Shown here piece after piece: positions 55,097-63,051 of a stretch of 64,000 nucleotides of DNA (its first letter is position 1; each line of letters starts with the position of its first letter). The notes under the pieces were generated by a model that ran no database searches, was not told the DNA's origin, and saw only the letters and a list, made by a program, of their open reading frames with translations. This DNA comes from Chryseobacterium balustinum. Lineage in GTDB: Bacteria > Bacteroidota > Bacteroidia > Flavobacteriales > Weeksellaceae. A program made the position numbers and the translations under genes. The DNA lies in contig NZ_FUZE01000003.1 of NCBI RefSeq assembly GCF_900168205.1, positions 124,001 through 188,000 of the forward strand, given 5' to 3'.

Positions 55097-56275
55097 ATGG
55101 AAATGCAAAACGATTTTTTTAAATATCAGGCTCAAACTACACAATTTGCAGCAGGTTTTGAAGTGGATAAAGCAGAAGGAAGCTATATTTTTGGAAAAGA
55201 CGGAAAAAAATATCTTGATTTCGTAGCGGGAGTTTCTGCCAATACTTTGGGGCATTCGCACCCGAAAATAGTGAATGCTATTAAAGAGCAGGCTGATAAA
55301 TATCTTCATGTCATGGTTTATGGCGAATATGCTCAGGAAAAACCTGTTGAACTATGCCGATTACTAGCTGAAGCAACTCCAGATCCTTTAGAGATTACTT
55401 ATTTGGTCAACAGCGGTGCAGAAGCAATTGACGGAAGTTTAAAATTAGCAAAAAGATACACCGGAAGAGAAGAGATTATCTCTTTCAAAAACTCTTATCA
55501 CGGCAATACTCACGGAGCATTAAGTGTTTCGGGACATGAAGGTCACAAAAGAGAATTCCGCCCTTTATTACCGATGATTTCTTTTATTGAGTTTAATAAT
55601 GAGAATGATTTCGATAAGATCACAGAAAGAACAGCTTGTGTAATTCTTGAAACCATTCAGGGAGCGGCAGGATTTTTAGTTCCAAATAATGATTATTTAG
55701 TTAAACTAAAAAAGAGATGCGAAGAAGTAGGTGCGCTTCTTATTTTAGACGAAATTCAACCGGGATTCGGACGAACAGGAAAGCTTTTTTCTTTTGAGCA
55801 TTTCGGTATCGTTCCCGATATTTTGGTAATGGGAAAAGGAATGGGCGGTGGTGTTCCTGTCGGAGCCTTTATGAGTTCTAAAAAAATTATGGAAACACTT
55901 TCTCATTCTCCAAAATTGGGTCATATTACAACTTTTGGTGGAAATCCTTTGATTGCAGCGGCTTCTCATGCGACGTTGAAAGAAGTTTTAGAGAGCGGTT
56001 TGATGAATGAAGTTGAGGAAAAAGAAAAGTTGTACAGAGAGCTTTTAGTTCATCCTAAAATTAAAAACATAAACGGTAAAGGGTTGATGCTTGCTGTGAA
56101 TCTCGGAACTCCAGAATTTACACTCAATGTTGCCAAGAAATGTATGGAAAAAGGTCTTATTGTTTTCTGGCAGTTATACCGAAATGAATATCTGCGAATT
56201 TCTCCACCGCTTACTATTTCTAAAGAAGAAATTACAGAAGGATGTAAGATTATTCTTGAAGTTTTAAACGAATAA
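55097..56275 (+). CDS. Class III PLP-dependent aminotransferase
   Basis: 392 residues from the ATG at 55097. The frame opens at a TTG at 55076, but that lies in the promoter box. The PLP fold-type I pattern is complete: LILDEIQPGFGRTGKLFSFE (near 220-240) and the PLP lysine in VMGKGMGGGVPVGAFM (near 252). It belongs to the acetylornithine, ornithine, GABA and putrescine aminotransferase family. The exact substrate is not readable and no arginine biosynthesis gene is beside it. It is monocistronic. Confidence 0.92.
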   Translation: MEMQNDFFKYQAQTTQFAAGFEVDKAEGSYIFGKDGKKYLDFVAGVSANTLGHSHPKIVNAIKEQADKYLHVMVYGEYAQEKPVELCRLLAEATPDPLEITYLVNSGAEAIDGSLKLAKRYTGREEIISFKNSYHGNTHGALSVSGHEGHKREFRPLLPMISFIEFNNENDFDKITERTACVILETIQGAAGFLVPNNDYLVKLKKRCEEVGALLILDEIQPGFGRTGKLFSFEHFGIVPDILVMGKGMGGGVPVGAFMSSKKIMETLSHSPKLGHITTFGGNPLIAAASHATLKEVLESGLMNEVEEKEKLYRELLVHPKIKNINGKGLMLAVNLGTPEFTLNVAKKCMEKGLIVFWQLYRNEYLRISPPLTISKEEITEGCKIILEVLNE

Positions 56276-56411
56276 TAACCAATATAAAGCTGTGCGCAGA
56301 AGGTTACTTTTTCATAAGTTTTTTTAGTGCAATTTTATTTAGAAAATAGTTGACAAACTTCGTTTCGAAGCAATAAGAATATTTCTGATAAAAATCATAA
56401 AAATTTAAATA

Positions 56412-56419
56412 TAATTTTG
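56412..56419 (+). promoter_or_regulatory. -7 element TAATTTTG of the START-like unit
   Basis: An exact TAnnTTTG box four bases before the ATG of the 19-codon upstream ORF and 50 bases before the START-like ATG. Confidence 0.55.
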
Positions 56420-56423
56420 TGTA

Positions 56424-56483
56424 ATGAAAAAATTAATTTATATATTGCGTCACGTTAAAAACAAGTTATATGGCGAAACATAA
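56424..56483 (+). CDS. Candidate 19-residue upstream ORF
   Basis: ATG at 56424 to TAA at 56483, MKKLIYILRHVKNKLYGET in outline, basic and partly hydrophobic. It begins four bases after a TAATTTTG box, the same spacing seen at other predicted leaderless genes, and overlaps the START-like gene by 14 bases in another frame. It might be a regulatory leader peptide; it could also be chance. Confidence 0.35.
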   Translation: MKKLIYILRHVKNKLYGET

Positions 56484-56856
56484 AGTCCATTACGAATTCC
56501 CAATGCATTGTCTATCAGAGATTTTGTATGAATATTTGGCAACTGCTGAGGGATTGTCTGAATGGTTTGCGGATGAGGTACTAGAAAAAGGAGATGATTT
56601 CTTTTTCAGTTGGGGTGGAGGTCCTGCTGAAAAGGCGACTTTAATCAGATATAAGCCTGAAGGTTTCGTACGTTACAGATGGGAAGAAGATGAAGGGACG
56701 AAAAACTTCTTCGAAATGACCATTACAATTGATGATATTACAGAAGATTTAGCTTTAAATATTACAGATTTTTGTGAGGAAGGTGATGAAGAGGAAAATG
56801 CAATGTACTGGGAAAATCTTATCGAAAACCTTAGAATAAAATTAGGTGCAGCTTAA
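56470..56856 (+). CDS. START-like domain protein (SRPBCC fold)
   Basis: 128 residues. The pattern YEFPMHCLSEILYEYLATAEGLSEWFADEV followed by the strand GFVRYRWEEDEGTKNFFEM matches the START/AHSA1 lipid-binding fold. Very acidic C-terminus. No enzyme motif and no signal peptide. It is followed closely by the class IV aminotransferase-like gene, a pairing seen in other Flavobacteriia as I recall. Ligand and role are unknown. Confidence 0.82.
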   Translation: MAKHKVHYEFPMHCLSEILYEYLATAEGLSEWFADEVLEKGDDFFFSWGGGPAEKATLIRYKPEGFVRYRWEEDEGTKNFFEMTITIDDITEDLALNITDFCEEGDEEENAMYWENLIENLRIKLGAA

Positions 56857-56890
56857 TTTTTAAGCGATACTGTTTTAGTAAACAAAACTG

Positions 56891-56917
56891 ATGAACGATT
56901 TATCGTTCATTATTTTT
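56891..56917 (+). terminator. Terminator after the START-like gene
   Basis: ATGAACGA (56891-56898) pairs with TCGTTCAT (56903-56910), followed by T. It lies just before the next gene, which starts 20 bases later. Confidence 0.7.
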
Positions 56918-56935
56918 TTATAAAAGAATTAAATT

Positions 56936-57745
56936 TTGAAAAATACCTATTTTACATCTGAAGAACTTGAATTGAAAAACCGCGCATTTCTTTCCGGAGA
57001 TGCTGTGAAAGTTTCTTTCTTTATTAGAAATTCAAAATTAATCATGGATGAAGAATGCTATTTCTTTTTAATGGCTTCCATGAGAAAAATGAGAATGAAT
57101 ATCCCTCTCAGTTATACGCTGGAGTTTTTTCAGAATCTTTTTAATACAAAAGTGATCGAAGGGGAAGGTGTTCAAAACGGAATTATCAATTTCCTAGTAT
57201 TCAGAAATTCAGACGGAGTTATTTTATCTAAATCATCGGTTTCCTATTATTTTGAAGTGGACGAGATGGATGATGTTCTTTCTATTCATCAAAGACCTTT
57301 AGAATTAGATTTAATTAAAGAGATTAATGTGAATAATAATCTTTTGAGTAATATCAGAGTTCATTGTCCAGAAAATATTTATGGTGGAATTTACGCCCAG
57401 GAAAACGATCTGGATGATGTGATTCTATTAAATCCAAACAAGCGTATTGCCCGTTCTACAAGTGGAAATCTTTTGTTCTTAGAAGGGAATGTTATCAAGA
57501 TACCAAAACAGTCCGAAGGTGCTTATATTTCGCCTTTGCTGGAGAATTTTGTGACTTTTCTGCATAAAAATAATCTTGCCGATACGCAGGAACATGAAAT
57601 TATTGCTTTTGAATCTCAGAAAGCGGAAGAAATTCTGTTGATTTCAGATGAAAAAGGAATTTTCTCTGTAAAGAAAATTAGAAATAAAACTTTTGAAAGC
57701 GCTCGTTTCACCGAATTAGTTGAAAGCTGGAAGAATAGCTTCTAA
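56936..57745 (+). CDS. Aminotransferase class IV-like protein, catalytic lysine apparently lost
   Basis: 269 residues from a TTG start at 56936; no ATG is available near. The overall pattern matches class IV (ILNPNKRIARSTSGNLLFL is the end of the conserved active-site strand). In the class, the PLP lysine lies in a short K-x-x-N-x-L motif; here the matching stretch reads NVNNNLLSNIRV, so no lysine stands there, and the usual Glu before the conserved Thr-x-x-Asn is Arg. It may be a non-catalytic homologue. It sits after the START-like gene behind a terminator. Confidence 0.7.
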   Translation: MKNTYFTSEELELKNRAFLSGDAVKVSFFIRNSKLIMDEECYFFLMASMRKMRMNIPLSYTLEFFQNLFNTKVIEGEGVQNGIINFLVFRNSDGVILSKSSVSYYFEVDEMDDVLSIHQRPLELDLIKEINVNNNLLSNIRVHCPENIYGGIYAQENDLDDVILLNPNKRIARSTSGNLLFLEGNVIKIPKQSEGAYISPLLENFVTFLHKNNLADTQEHEIIAFESQKAEEILLISDEKGIFSVKKIRNKTFESARFTELVESWKNSF

Positions 57746-57752
57746 AATTGAC

Positions 57753-57793
57753 AAACCCGGTAAACAACATTTGAAGTCCTTTACCGGGTTTTA
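57753..57793. terminator. Bidirectional terminator
   Basis: AAACCCGGTAAA (57753-57764) pairs perfectly with TTTACCGGGTTT (57780-57791) over a 15-base loop, between convergent genes. Confidence 0.8.
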
Positions 57794-57824
57794 TTCTGAT
57801 TGAGATCAGAAACTGTATTTTTTA

Positions 57825-58406
57825 TTATTGTTCGTTGATGAAATCAGCAAATTTCTGGGCAATTTCTCTTTGTCCGTCGTTGCTGTTCATGTATTCTCTT
57901 TCTTTTGTATTATTGATGTAGCCTAATTCTACCAAAACTGCAGGTGATTTTGAATTTCTAAGGATATGCAGATTTTGTTCTTTAATGCTGCATTCTCCTA
58001 ATTTTTTCGATAATTTTTCAGCTAAATTTTTAGATTCTTGAGTATTCTGAATAAAAATTTCGTGACCGCTTTTATTGGTGTTTGCTTCAGGAGTTCTGTT
58101 AATATGAAGCGAAATAACCATTTCAGGATTCAGCTTGTTGATTTGCTCCGTACGCTCTGTAAGAGTGGCGTACGTATCGTCACTTCTTGTTAAAACAACT
58201 TCATACTTTCCGTCTTTATCACTTGCTTTTTTGATTTGCTGAGCGATATTTAAAACCATGTCTTTTTCTGAGATGCCATTAACGTTGGCTCCAAAATCAT
58301 TTCCGCCATGTCCGGCATCGATTACGATTATTTTTTTGGTTTCGGTTGAGAAAGAAAGCAATGCGGCAGATGCGAATGATACAACCAGTAATTTTAATGC
58401 TTTCAT
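57825..58406 (-). CDS. N-acetylmuramoyl-L-alanine amidase
   Basis: 193 residues with a signal peptide of about 20. Amidase_3 domain with all zinc and catalytic residues visible: His33 (DAGHGG), Glu47 (ISEKD), His101 (SLHIN) and Glu160 (LVELGY). It cuts the amide between MurNAc and the stem peptide in the periplasm during cell separation or recycling. Only the catalytic domain is present. It is monocistronic. Confidence 0.9.
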   Translation of the reverse strand: MKALKLLVVSFASAALLSFSTETKKIIVIDAGHGGNDFGANVNGISEKDMVLNIAQQIKKASDKDGKYEVVLTRSDDTYATLTERTEQINKLNPEMVISLHINRTPEANTNKSGHEIFIQNTQESKNLAEKLSKKLGECSIKEQNLHILRNSKSPAVLVELGYINNTKEREYMNSNDGQREIAQKFADFINEQ

Positions 58407-58513
58407 AGTTCATTGTTTTAGGTTATCAAAGAACGTGAAAAGTATCTTAAAAATTATACAAGAAAAGCTTAAAAATTTGTTAAATTTTAAATCGCTTCAA
58501 TGTGAAGTAATGA

Positions 58514-59062
58514 CTAGTTTAAAGAAATGTCTTCTGGTGCATTTGCCCACAAAAGATATTCACCGCCAAGATTCTGCATGATAGATTTCCATAAAGTATG
58601 GTCATTGGGAAGCGTGTAATCCAGATTATAAACATCTACAACGGTCCAGACTTTCTGCAAAACTTCGTTTTCCAGCTGTGAAGCAGACCATCCCGAATAT
58701 CCTGAGAATATTTTCACATCCTGAATGCTGATTTCATTCTGCAAAACGGCATTTATAATAAGTTCAATATCTTCCGTTAAGTAATATTCATTGTTAATTT
58801 CAGTGAAGTTCTCGGTTACTTTTTTTCCTTTAATAATAAAAAAAACTTTGTCGTTTTCTACAGGACCACCGTCATACACTTCAATCTCAAAATCGAAGAA
58901 ATTTTTGAAACGATTACTCATTTTGCTGTTTCTCTTATTCAAGATCAAACCAAACGCTCCATTTTCATTATGGTCTATAATCAGCACGACCGATCTAGAA
59001 AAAATATCGCCGGAAATATCAGGTGTGGAAATTAATATTTTACCTTTGTATGAGTAATTCAT
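58514..59062 (-). CDS. YqgE/AlgH family protein
   Basis: 182 residues from the ATG at 59062 (MNYSYKG). The TTG at 59068 lies in the promoter box. Matches the YqgE/AlgH family: KILISTPDISGDIFSRSVV, GAFGLILNKRN, YDGGPVENDKVF, and FSGYSGWSASQLENEV. The family has no agreed function; some members are tied to transcription or alginate. Its gene is divergent from pdxH, and its own -7 box lies within the pdxH upstream region. Confidence 0.92.
   Translation of the reverse strand: MNYSYKGKILISTPDISGDIFSRSVVLIIDHNENGAFGLILNKRNSKMSNRFKNFFDFEIEVYDGGPVENDKVFFIIKGKKVTENFTEINNEYYLTEDIELIINAVLQNEISIQDVKIFSGYSGWSASQLENEVLQKVWTVVDVYNLDYTLPNDHTLWKSIMQNLGGEYLLWANAPEDISLN
59041..59048 (+). promoter_or_regulatory. 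-7 element TACCTTTG of pdxH, inside yqgE
   Basis: An exact TAnnTTTG box within the start of the divergent yqgE coding region; leader about 35 bases. Confidence 0.5.
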
Positions 59063-59065
59063 ACT

Positions 59066-59073
59066 CAAATTTA
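59066..59073 (-). promoter_or_regulatory. -7 element TAAATTTG of yqgE
   Basis: An exact box on the minus strand, three bases before the yqgE ATG; a leaderless mRNA is likely. Confidence 0.5.
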
Positions 59074-59086
59074 ATAAAAATTATTT

Positions 59087-59728
59087 ATGGAAAACCTCCA
59101 CGATAAAAGAAAAATCTACGAAAAATCTCAACTTATTGAAACTGAGATTAAAGAGAATCCGATTGAGCAATTCAGAACTTGGTTTTTAGATGCTTCGGAA
59201 AATCCATCGGTGTCTGAGGCTAATGCAATGGCAGTTTCTACATTAGAGGAAGATGGTTGTCCGCGTACGAGAATGGTTTTACTGAAAGAATATACCTACG
59301 AAGGCTTTATTTTTTATACCAATTACGATAGTAGAAAAGGAAAAGCAATCGAAAAAACGCACAAAGCCTGTCTTCATTTTTTCTGGCCAGGTTTAGAAAG
59401 ACAGATTATCATCAAAGCAGATCTTGAAAAAATTGCAGAGAATTTAAGTGATGGTTATTTTCATTCAAGACCGAAAGGAAGTCAGCTCGGTGCAGCTGTT
59501 TCACCTCAAAGCCAGGAAATCCCTAACAGACAATTTTTAGAAGAAAAATTAAAAGTTTTAGAGCAGGAATATGAAAATAAAGAAGTTCCAAGACCGGAAA
59601 ATTGGGGTGGTTATATGGCAAAACCTTACGAAATAGAATTTTGGCAAGGAAGACCAAACAGATTGCATGATAGGATAATCTATACCTTAGAAGATTTCGA
59701 CTGGAAAACCTCTCGACTGGCACCTTAA
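59087..59728 (+). CDS. pdxH: Pyridoxamine 5'-phosphate oxidase
   Basis: 213 residues, the normal length. FMN-dependent enzyme making pyridoxal phosphate in the cytoplasm. The family patterns are visible: RTRMVLLKEY, YTNYDSRKGKAIE, and the C-terminal signature VPRPENWGGY plus EFWQGRPNRLHDR with substrate-binding Arg and His. It is transcribed from its own promoter, divergent from yqgE; no partner gene follows on the same strand. Confidence 0.95.
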   Translation: MENLHDKRKIYEKSQLIETEIKENPIEQFRTWFLDASENPSVSEANAMAVSTLEEDGCPRTRMVLLKEYTYEGFIFYTNYDSRKGKAIEKTHKACLHFFWPGLERQIIIKADLEKIAENLSDGYFHSRPKGSQLGAAVSPQSQEIPNRQFLEEKLKVLEQEYENKEVPRPENWGGYMAKPYEIEFWQGRPNRLHDRIIYTLEDFDWKTSRLAP

Positions 59729-59838
59729 TTTATAAACCGGCAAAATTGGATTTGTCATCGTTGAGTTTTTAAAACTTGGAGATGATCAAAATGTTAGTCA
59801 TAATGATGATTAAGGCTTTCGAAACTATCATAACGAAA

Positions 59839-59870
59839 AAACCCCATCATATGATGAGGTTTATTTTTTA
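59839..59870 (-). terminator. HU gene terminator
   Basis: A 12-bp stem (59839-59850 with 59851-59862) reads with a U-G pair on the minus strand and a mismatch on the plus, with a run of T on the minus side. It therefore serves the minus-strand HU gene. Confidence 0.75.
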
Positions 59871-59881
59871 TAATCACGAGA

Positions 59882-60193
59882 TTATTTTTTCTTTTTACCA
59901 GTTGCAGGAGCGTTTGCCATTGCTACAGCCGAAGATAAATCTGCACCTGCTTTGAACTTAGCAACAGTTTTAGCTTCGATGTTGATTGGTTTTTTAGTAG
60001 CAGGGTTGATACCTTGTCTTGCAGCTCTTTCAGATACTGAGAAAGTACCGAAACCTACTAAAGATACTTTTCCTTCTTTTGTCTTAAGTGTAGTAGTTAC
60101 ATTAGAGATGAAAGATTCCAAAGCTGCTTTAGCTGCTACCTTAGTAATTCCTGCGTCTTTTGCGATTGCGTCGATTAATTCAGACTTGTTCAT
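59882..60193 (-). CDS. HU family DNA-binding protein
   Basis: 103 residues. Canonical HU sequence: MNKSELIDAIAKDAGITKVAAKAALESF, the FGTFSVSERAARQGINPATKKPI DNA-binding arm region and a basic tail ending in GKKKK. This nucleoid protein bends and packs DNA. A -7 box with TTG 19 bases upstream lies before it. It is monocistronic. Confidence 0.95.
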   Translation of the reverse strand: MNKSELIDAIAKDAGITKVAAKAALESFISNVTTTLKTKEGKVSLVGFGTFSVSERAARQGINPATKKPINIEAKTVAKFKAGADLSSAVAMANAPATGKKKK

Positions 60194-60227
60194 AATTTTA
60201 ATATTAAAAGTTAGTTAGTTATAGAAG

Positions 60228-60257
60228 CAAATTTAAAACAATTTTCAAATTGTGCAA
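60228..60257 (-). promoter_or_regulatory. HU promoter (TTG, 19 bp, TAAATTTG)
   Basis: On the minus strand, TAAATTTG at 60228-60235 with TTG at 60255-60257, 19 bases apart; leader about 30 bases. Confidence 0.6.
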
Positions 60258-60755
60258 ATTTTTTGTAAAAACTTATTGATTTTTTTTACAATTTGTTAAA
60301 ATCAATTAAAATTTGATAATTTAAGTTTTTACGAAAAATCTACGTTTCGAGGTACTAAAATCATGCCAACTGCTTATGTTTATTGACTTTCCGTAATTAT
60401 ACGGCTTTATTCTTTGATTTATTAATTCCTTAATTTGATGTCAAGTATTTATTTTTTTGATGATATGCTTGTTGAGTTTGTAAAATAATTATCGATATTT
60501 TAGTTTAGATAAAATTAATTGCCTCTATTGATGAGACTTGTAATTTTCTTTTAAAATGATTTTTTAGAATTTGTCTAAATTGCCTTACTGTTTTAAGATG
60601 TGTTTTGGGCTTCCTATTTGAAAATTCGGTAGACAAAATCGAAAATAGGAAGTGAAAAATACGCTCAAAAGGGCTTAAAAAGAAATCAAAGATAAAGTTG
60701 TGAACTAAAATAAATATTTCGATAAAATTTTAAACAAGCTCTTAAATATTATTAA
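60258..60755. other. Long intergenic region with a paired-arm element
   Basis: The 574-base gap between HU and panD has no supported gene. It contains a 10-base perfect inverted repeat (60610-60619 with 60643-60652, loop 23) with no T run on either side, and a smaller one, CCGTA/TACGG (60391-60395 with 60400-60404). An RNA element or a protein-binding site is possible. The rest is AT-rich. Confidence 0.4.
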
Positions 60756-60763
60756 TAAATTTG
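60756..60763 (+). promoter_or_regulatory. -7 element TAAATTTG of panD
   Basis: An exact box four bases before the panD ATG; leaderless mRNA predicted. No TTG is seen at the upstream spacing. Confidence 0.5.
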
Positions 60764-60767
60764 CACC

Positions 60768-61118
60768 ATGTTAATAGAAGTATTCAAATCTAAAATTCAC
60801 AGGGTAAGAGTTACGGCTTCAGACCTTAATTATATTGGAAGTATTACCATTGACGAAGATCTTATCGAAGCTGCCGGTTTGGTAGTCGGAGAAAGAGTTT
60901 ATATCGTTAATGTAAACAACGGGGAACGTTTTGATACGTACGTGATCAAAGGAAAAAGAAAATCTGGCGAAGTTTGCCTTAATGGACCTGCTGCAAGAAA
61001 AGTTCAGCGTGATGACATCATTATTATCATTGCTTATGCACAGATGACGCCCGAAGAAGCTCAGGAGTTTCAGCCGAAAATTGTTTTCCCGGACGAAAAA
61101 ACCAATCTTCTTACTTAA
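60768..61118 (+). CDS. panD: Aspartate 1-decarboxylase
   Basis: 116 residues, normal length. Makes beta-alanine for pantothenate. The self-processing site Gly-Ser is visible in NYIGSITID (Ser near 26), which becomes the pyruvoyl group after cleavage; Tyr58-type residue region follows in [10 protein letters not shown]. It is four bases upstream of the flippase-like gene and shares its promoter with it. Confidence 0.96.
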   Translation: MLIEVFKSKIHRVRVTASDLNYIGSITIDEDLIEAAGLVVGERVYIVNVNNGERFDTYVIKGKRKSGEVCLNGPAARKVQRDDIIIIIAYAQMTPEEAQEFQPKIVFPDEKTNLLT

Positions 61119-61121
61119 GAT

Positions 61122-62135
61122 ATGGAGAAGAAATCTAATAAAACTTTAAAATCTTTTCTCACCATAGTAATTTCGCTTGCTTTTGCAGGCTTTTTTTTGT
61201 GGTTGGCGCTTAGAGGATTAGATTTTAAAGTCATTCAAAAATCTTTGGCAAAGGCAAATTATCTTTGGGTGGCTTTTGCTGCTGTATTTGCACTTTTGGC
61301 CTATTGGTTCAGGGCAATTCGTTGGAATCTATTGCTGGAACCGATGGGACATAAAATATCAAGTTCGAATGCACTTTGGTCTTTGTCTTTCGGTTATCTG
61401 ATGAATCTTACAATCCCGAGAAGTGGAGAAGTAGCGAGAGCGACTGCTTTATATGGAGTAGAAAAAGTGCCAGTAGATAAATCTTTTGGCACAATTATTC
61501 TTGAAAGAGTAGTTGATTTGATCTGCATGTTGGGATTTTTAGGATTGACCTTGATTTTTAAATATGATGCCATATTGGCTTTCTATAAAAATTCAGGTAT
61601 CAATATTAATCCAAATAAAATACTTCTGGTTCTCGCAGGATTGGCTGTAGCAGGAGTTCTATTTTTTGTTTTTAAAAATAAATTTGTTAATGTTCCTATT
61701 CTTGGTAAAATAATTGGTTTTATTGATGGTATTCTATTAGGTCTTACGTCAATTTTTAAACTTAAAGAAAAAGGAAAGTTCATTCTATATACCATAGGAA
61801 TTTGGGTTTCTTATTATTTTGCAGCCTATCTGGTTTGTTTTGCATTGCCTGAAACATCAGATTTTACTTTTGCAGACGGCTTTTTCATTATCGTTGTAGG
61901 AACTTTGGGAATGATCATTCCTGCAAGTGGCGGAATTGGCGCTTTTAATCTTGCAATGAAGTACGGTTTTATGGCATTATTTCTTGCAATGGGCAAAAGT
62001 GCAGAGTTTGGTGGCGAAATGGGTTTAACGTATTCATTCATCTCGCTTCCGTTACAGATCGTGGTTATGTTGGTAATGGGATTAATTTCCATTCCGATGT
62101 TGGCAAAAGCGCGTAATACTATCACTGAAAAATAA
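61122..62135 (+). CDS. Flippase-like / LPG synthase transmembrane-type protein
   Basis: 337 residues with about eight membrane segments. Matches the UPF0104 family (lysylphosphatidylglycerol synthetase transmembrane-like): the RAIRWNLLLEPMG segment, the PRSGEVARA block and the IPASGGIGAFN block are typical. Members are predicted lipid flippases, but function here is unproven. It follows panD at four bases, so the two are cotranscribed, although the functional link is unclear. Confidence 0.85.
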   Translation: MEKKSNKTLKSFLTIVISLAFAGFFLWLALRGLDFKVIQKSLAKANYLWVAFAAVFALLAYWFRAIRWNLLLEPMGHKISSSNALWSLSFGYLMNLTIPRSGEVARATALYGVEKVPVDKSFGTIILERVVDLICMLGFLGLTLIFKYDAILAFYKNSGININPNKILLVLAGLAVAGVLFFVFKNKFVNVPILGKIIGFIDGILLGLTSIFKLKEKGKFILYTIGIWVSYYFAAYLVCFALPETSDFTFADGFFIIVVGTLGMIIPASGGIGAFNLAMKYGFMALFLAMGKSAEFGGEMGLTYSFISLPLQIVVMLVMGLISIPMLAKARNTITEK

Positions 62136-62157
62136 AATTACTTATTTTAAAATATAT

Positions 62158-62190
62158 AAATCCTGTTTCACTTGAAGCAGGATTTTTTTT
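62158..62190 (+). terminator. panD operon terminator
   Basis: AAATCCTG pairs with CAGGATTT around an inner TTCA/TGAA stem (62158-62186), followed by T. Confidence 0.85.
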
Positions 62191-62305
62191 GTTTAAAAAT
62201 TTTATCAAATATTAAAAAAAGTTTAAAACTGTATGACTTTTTATCATTAATTTGGTTAATTCAAAAATCAAATCTATCTTAAGGGAAAAATTATATTTAT
62301 AGATT

Positions 62306-62881
62306 ATGGCAATTAATTTACAGAAAGGTCAAAAAATAGAATTAGGACTTACAAAAATGACAATCGGTTTAGGATGGGATCCTAGTGAGGGTACTACTCA
62401 GACTTTTGATTTAGATGCTTCAGCAATTATGATTGACTCAGACAGAAAGCTTGTTGGTGACGAGTATTTTGTTTTTTATAATAACTTAAATTCTCCGGAC
62501 GGAGCTTTACAACATACAGGAGATGATCCTGATGGGAAAAGCAGTGATGGAGATGATGACGAAGCGATTATTATTGATCTTGAAAAAGTAGATCCAAGAG
62601 TGGAAGAAATTCTGTTTGTGGTAACGATTGAAGATTTTGAAAGAAAAAAACAAAACTTTGGAATGGTAAGAAATTCTTACATCAGAGTTGTTGATAATAA
62701 TAACCATCAGGAAATTGCAAAATACGAATTGGATGAAGATTTTTCTATTGAAACCGGTGTAGAATTCGGACGTCTTTACAAAAGAAACGGAAGCTGGAAA
62801 TTTGAAGCTTCAGGCATTGGGTACAGAGCAGATCTTGGTTTCTTTTTAGAGAAATATTACAAAGGTCAAATCATTAAATAA
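62306..62881 (+). CDS. TerD family protein
   Basis: 191 residues. It opens MAINLQKGQKIELG, has the LGWDPSEG and DLDASAIMIDSD strands and acidic calcium-binding segments GDDPDGKSSDGDDDEA, and ends with the YRADLGFFLEKYY block. TerD proteins bind calcium and take part in tellurite and stress resistance in the Ter system. It is first in the visible cluster and has no promoter box of the standard kind. A dispersed repeat fills the gap to the next TerD gene. Confidence 0.93.
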   Translation: MAINLQKGQKIELGLTKMTIGLGWDPSEGTTQTFDLDASAIMIDSDRKLVGDEYFVFYNNLNSPDGALQHTGDDPDGKSSDGDDDEAIIIDLEKVDPRVEEILFVVTIEDFERKKQNFGMVRNSYIRVVDNNNHQEIAKYELDEDFSIETGVEFGRLYKRNGSWKFEASGIGYRADLGFFLEKYYKGQIIK

Positions 62882-62932
62882 AGATATTAGATTACGATAC
62901 TGAAATTGCAAAAGCTTATTGACTTTGCTGAG

Positions 62933-62999
62933 TGAAACGCCTTTGCGAACGAAAAATATTCTCAATTAGAAAAAAACTTTGCGCACTTTGCGTTAAAAA
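62933..62999 (+). repeat. Dispersed intergenic repeat, copy C
   Basis: Motifs CTTTGCTGAGTG, AACGCCTTTGCGAAC and AAAACTTTGCGCACTTTGC (positional order), closest to the consensus. It sits between the two TerD genes. Confidence 0.85.
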
Positions 63000-63051
63000 T
63001 ATTTTCAAATAAAAAAATAAACTTTAAAACAACACAAAAAAGATATTAAAA

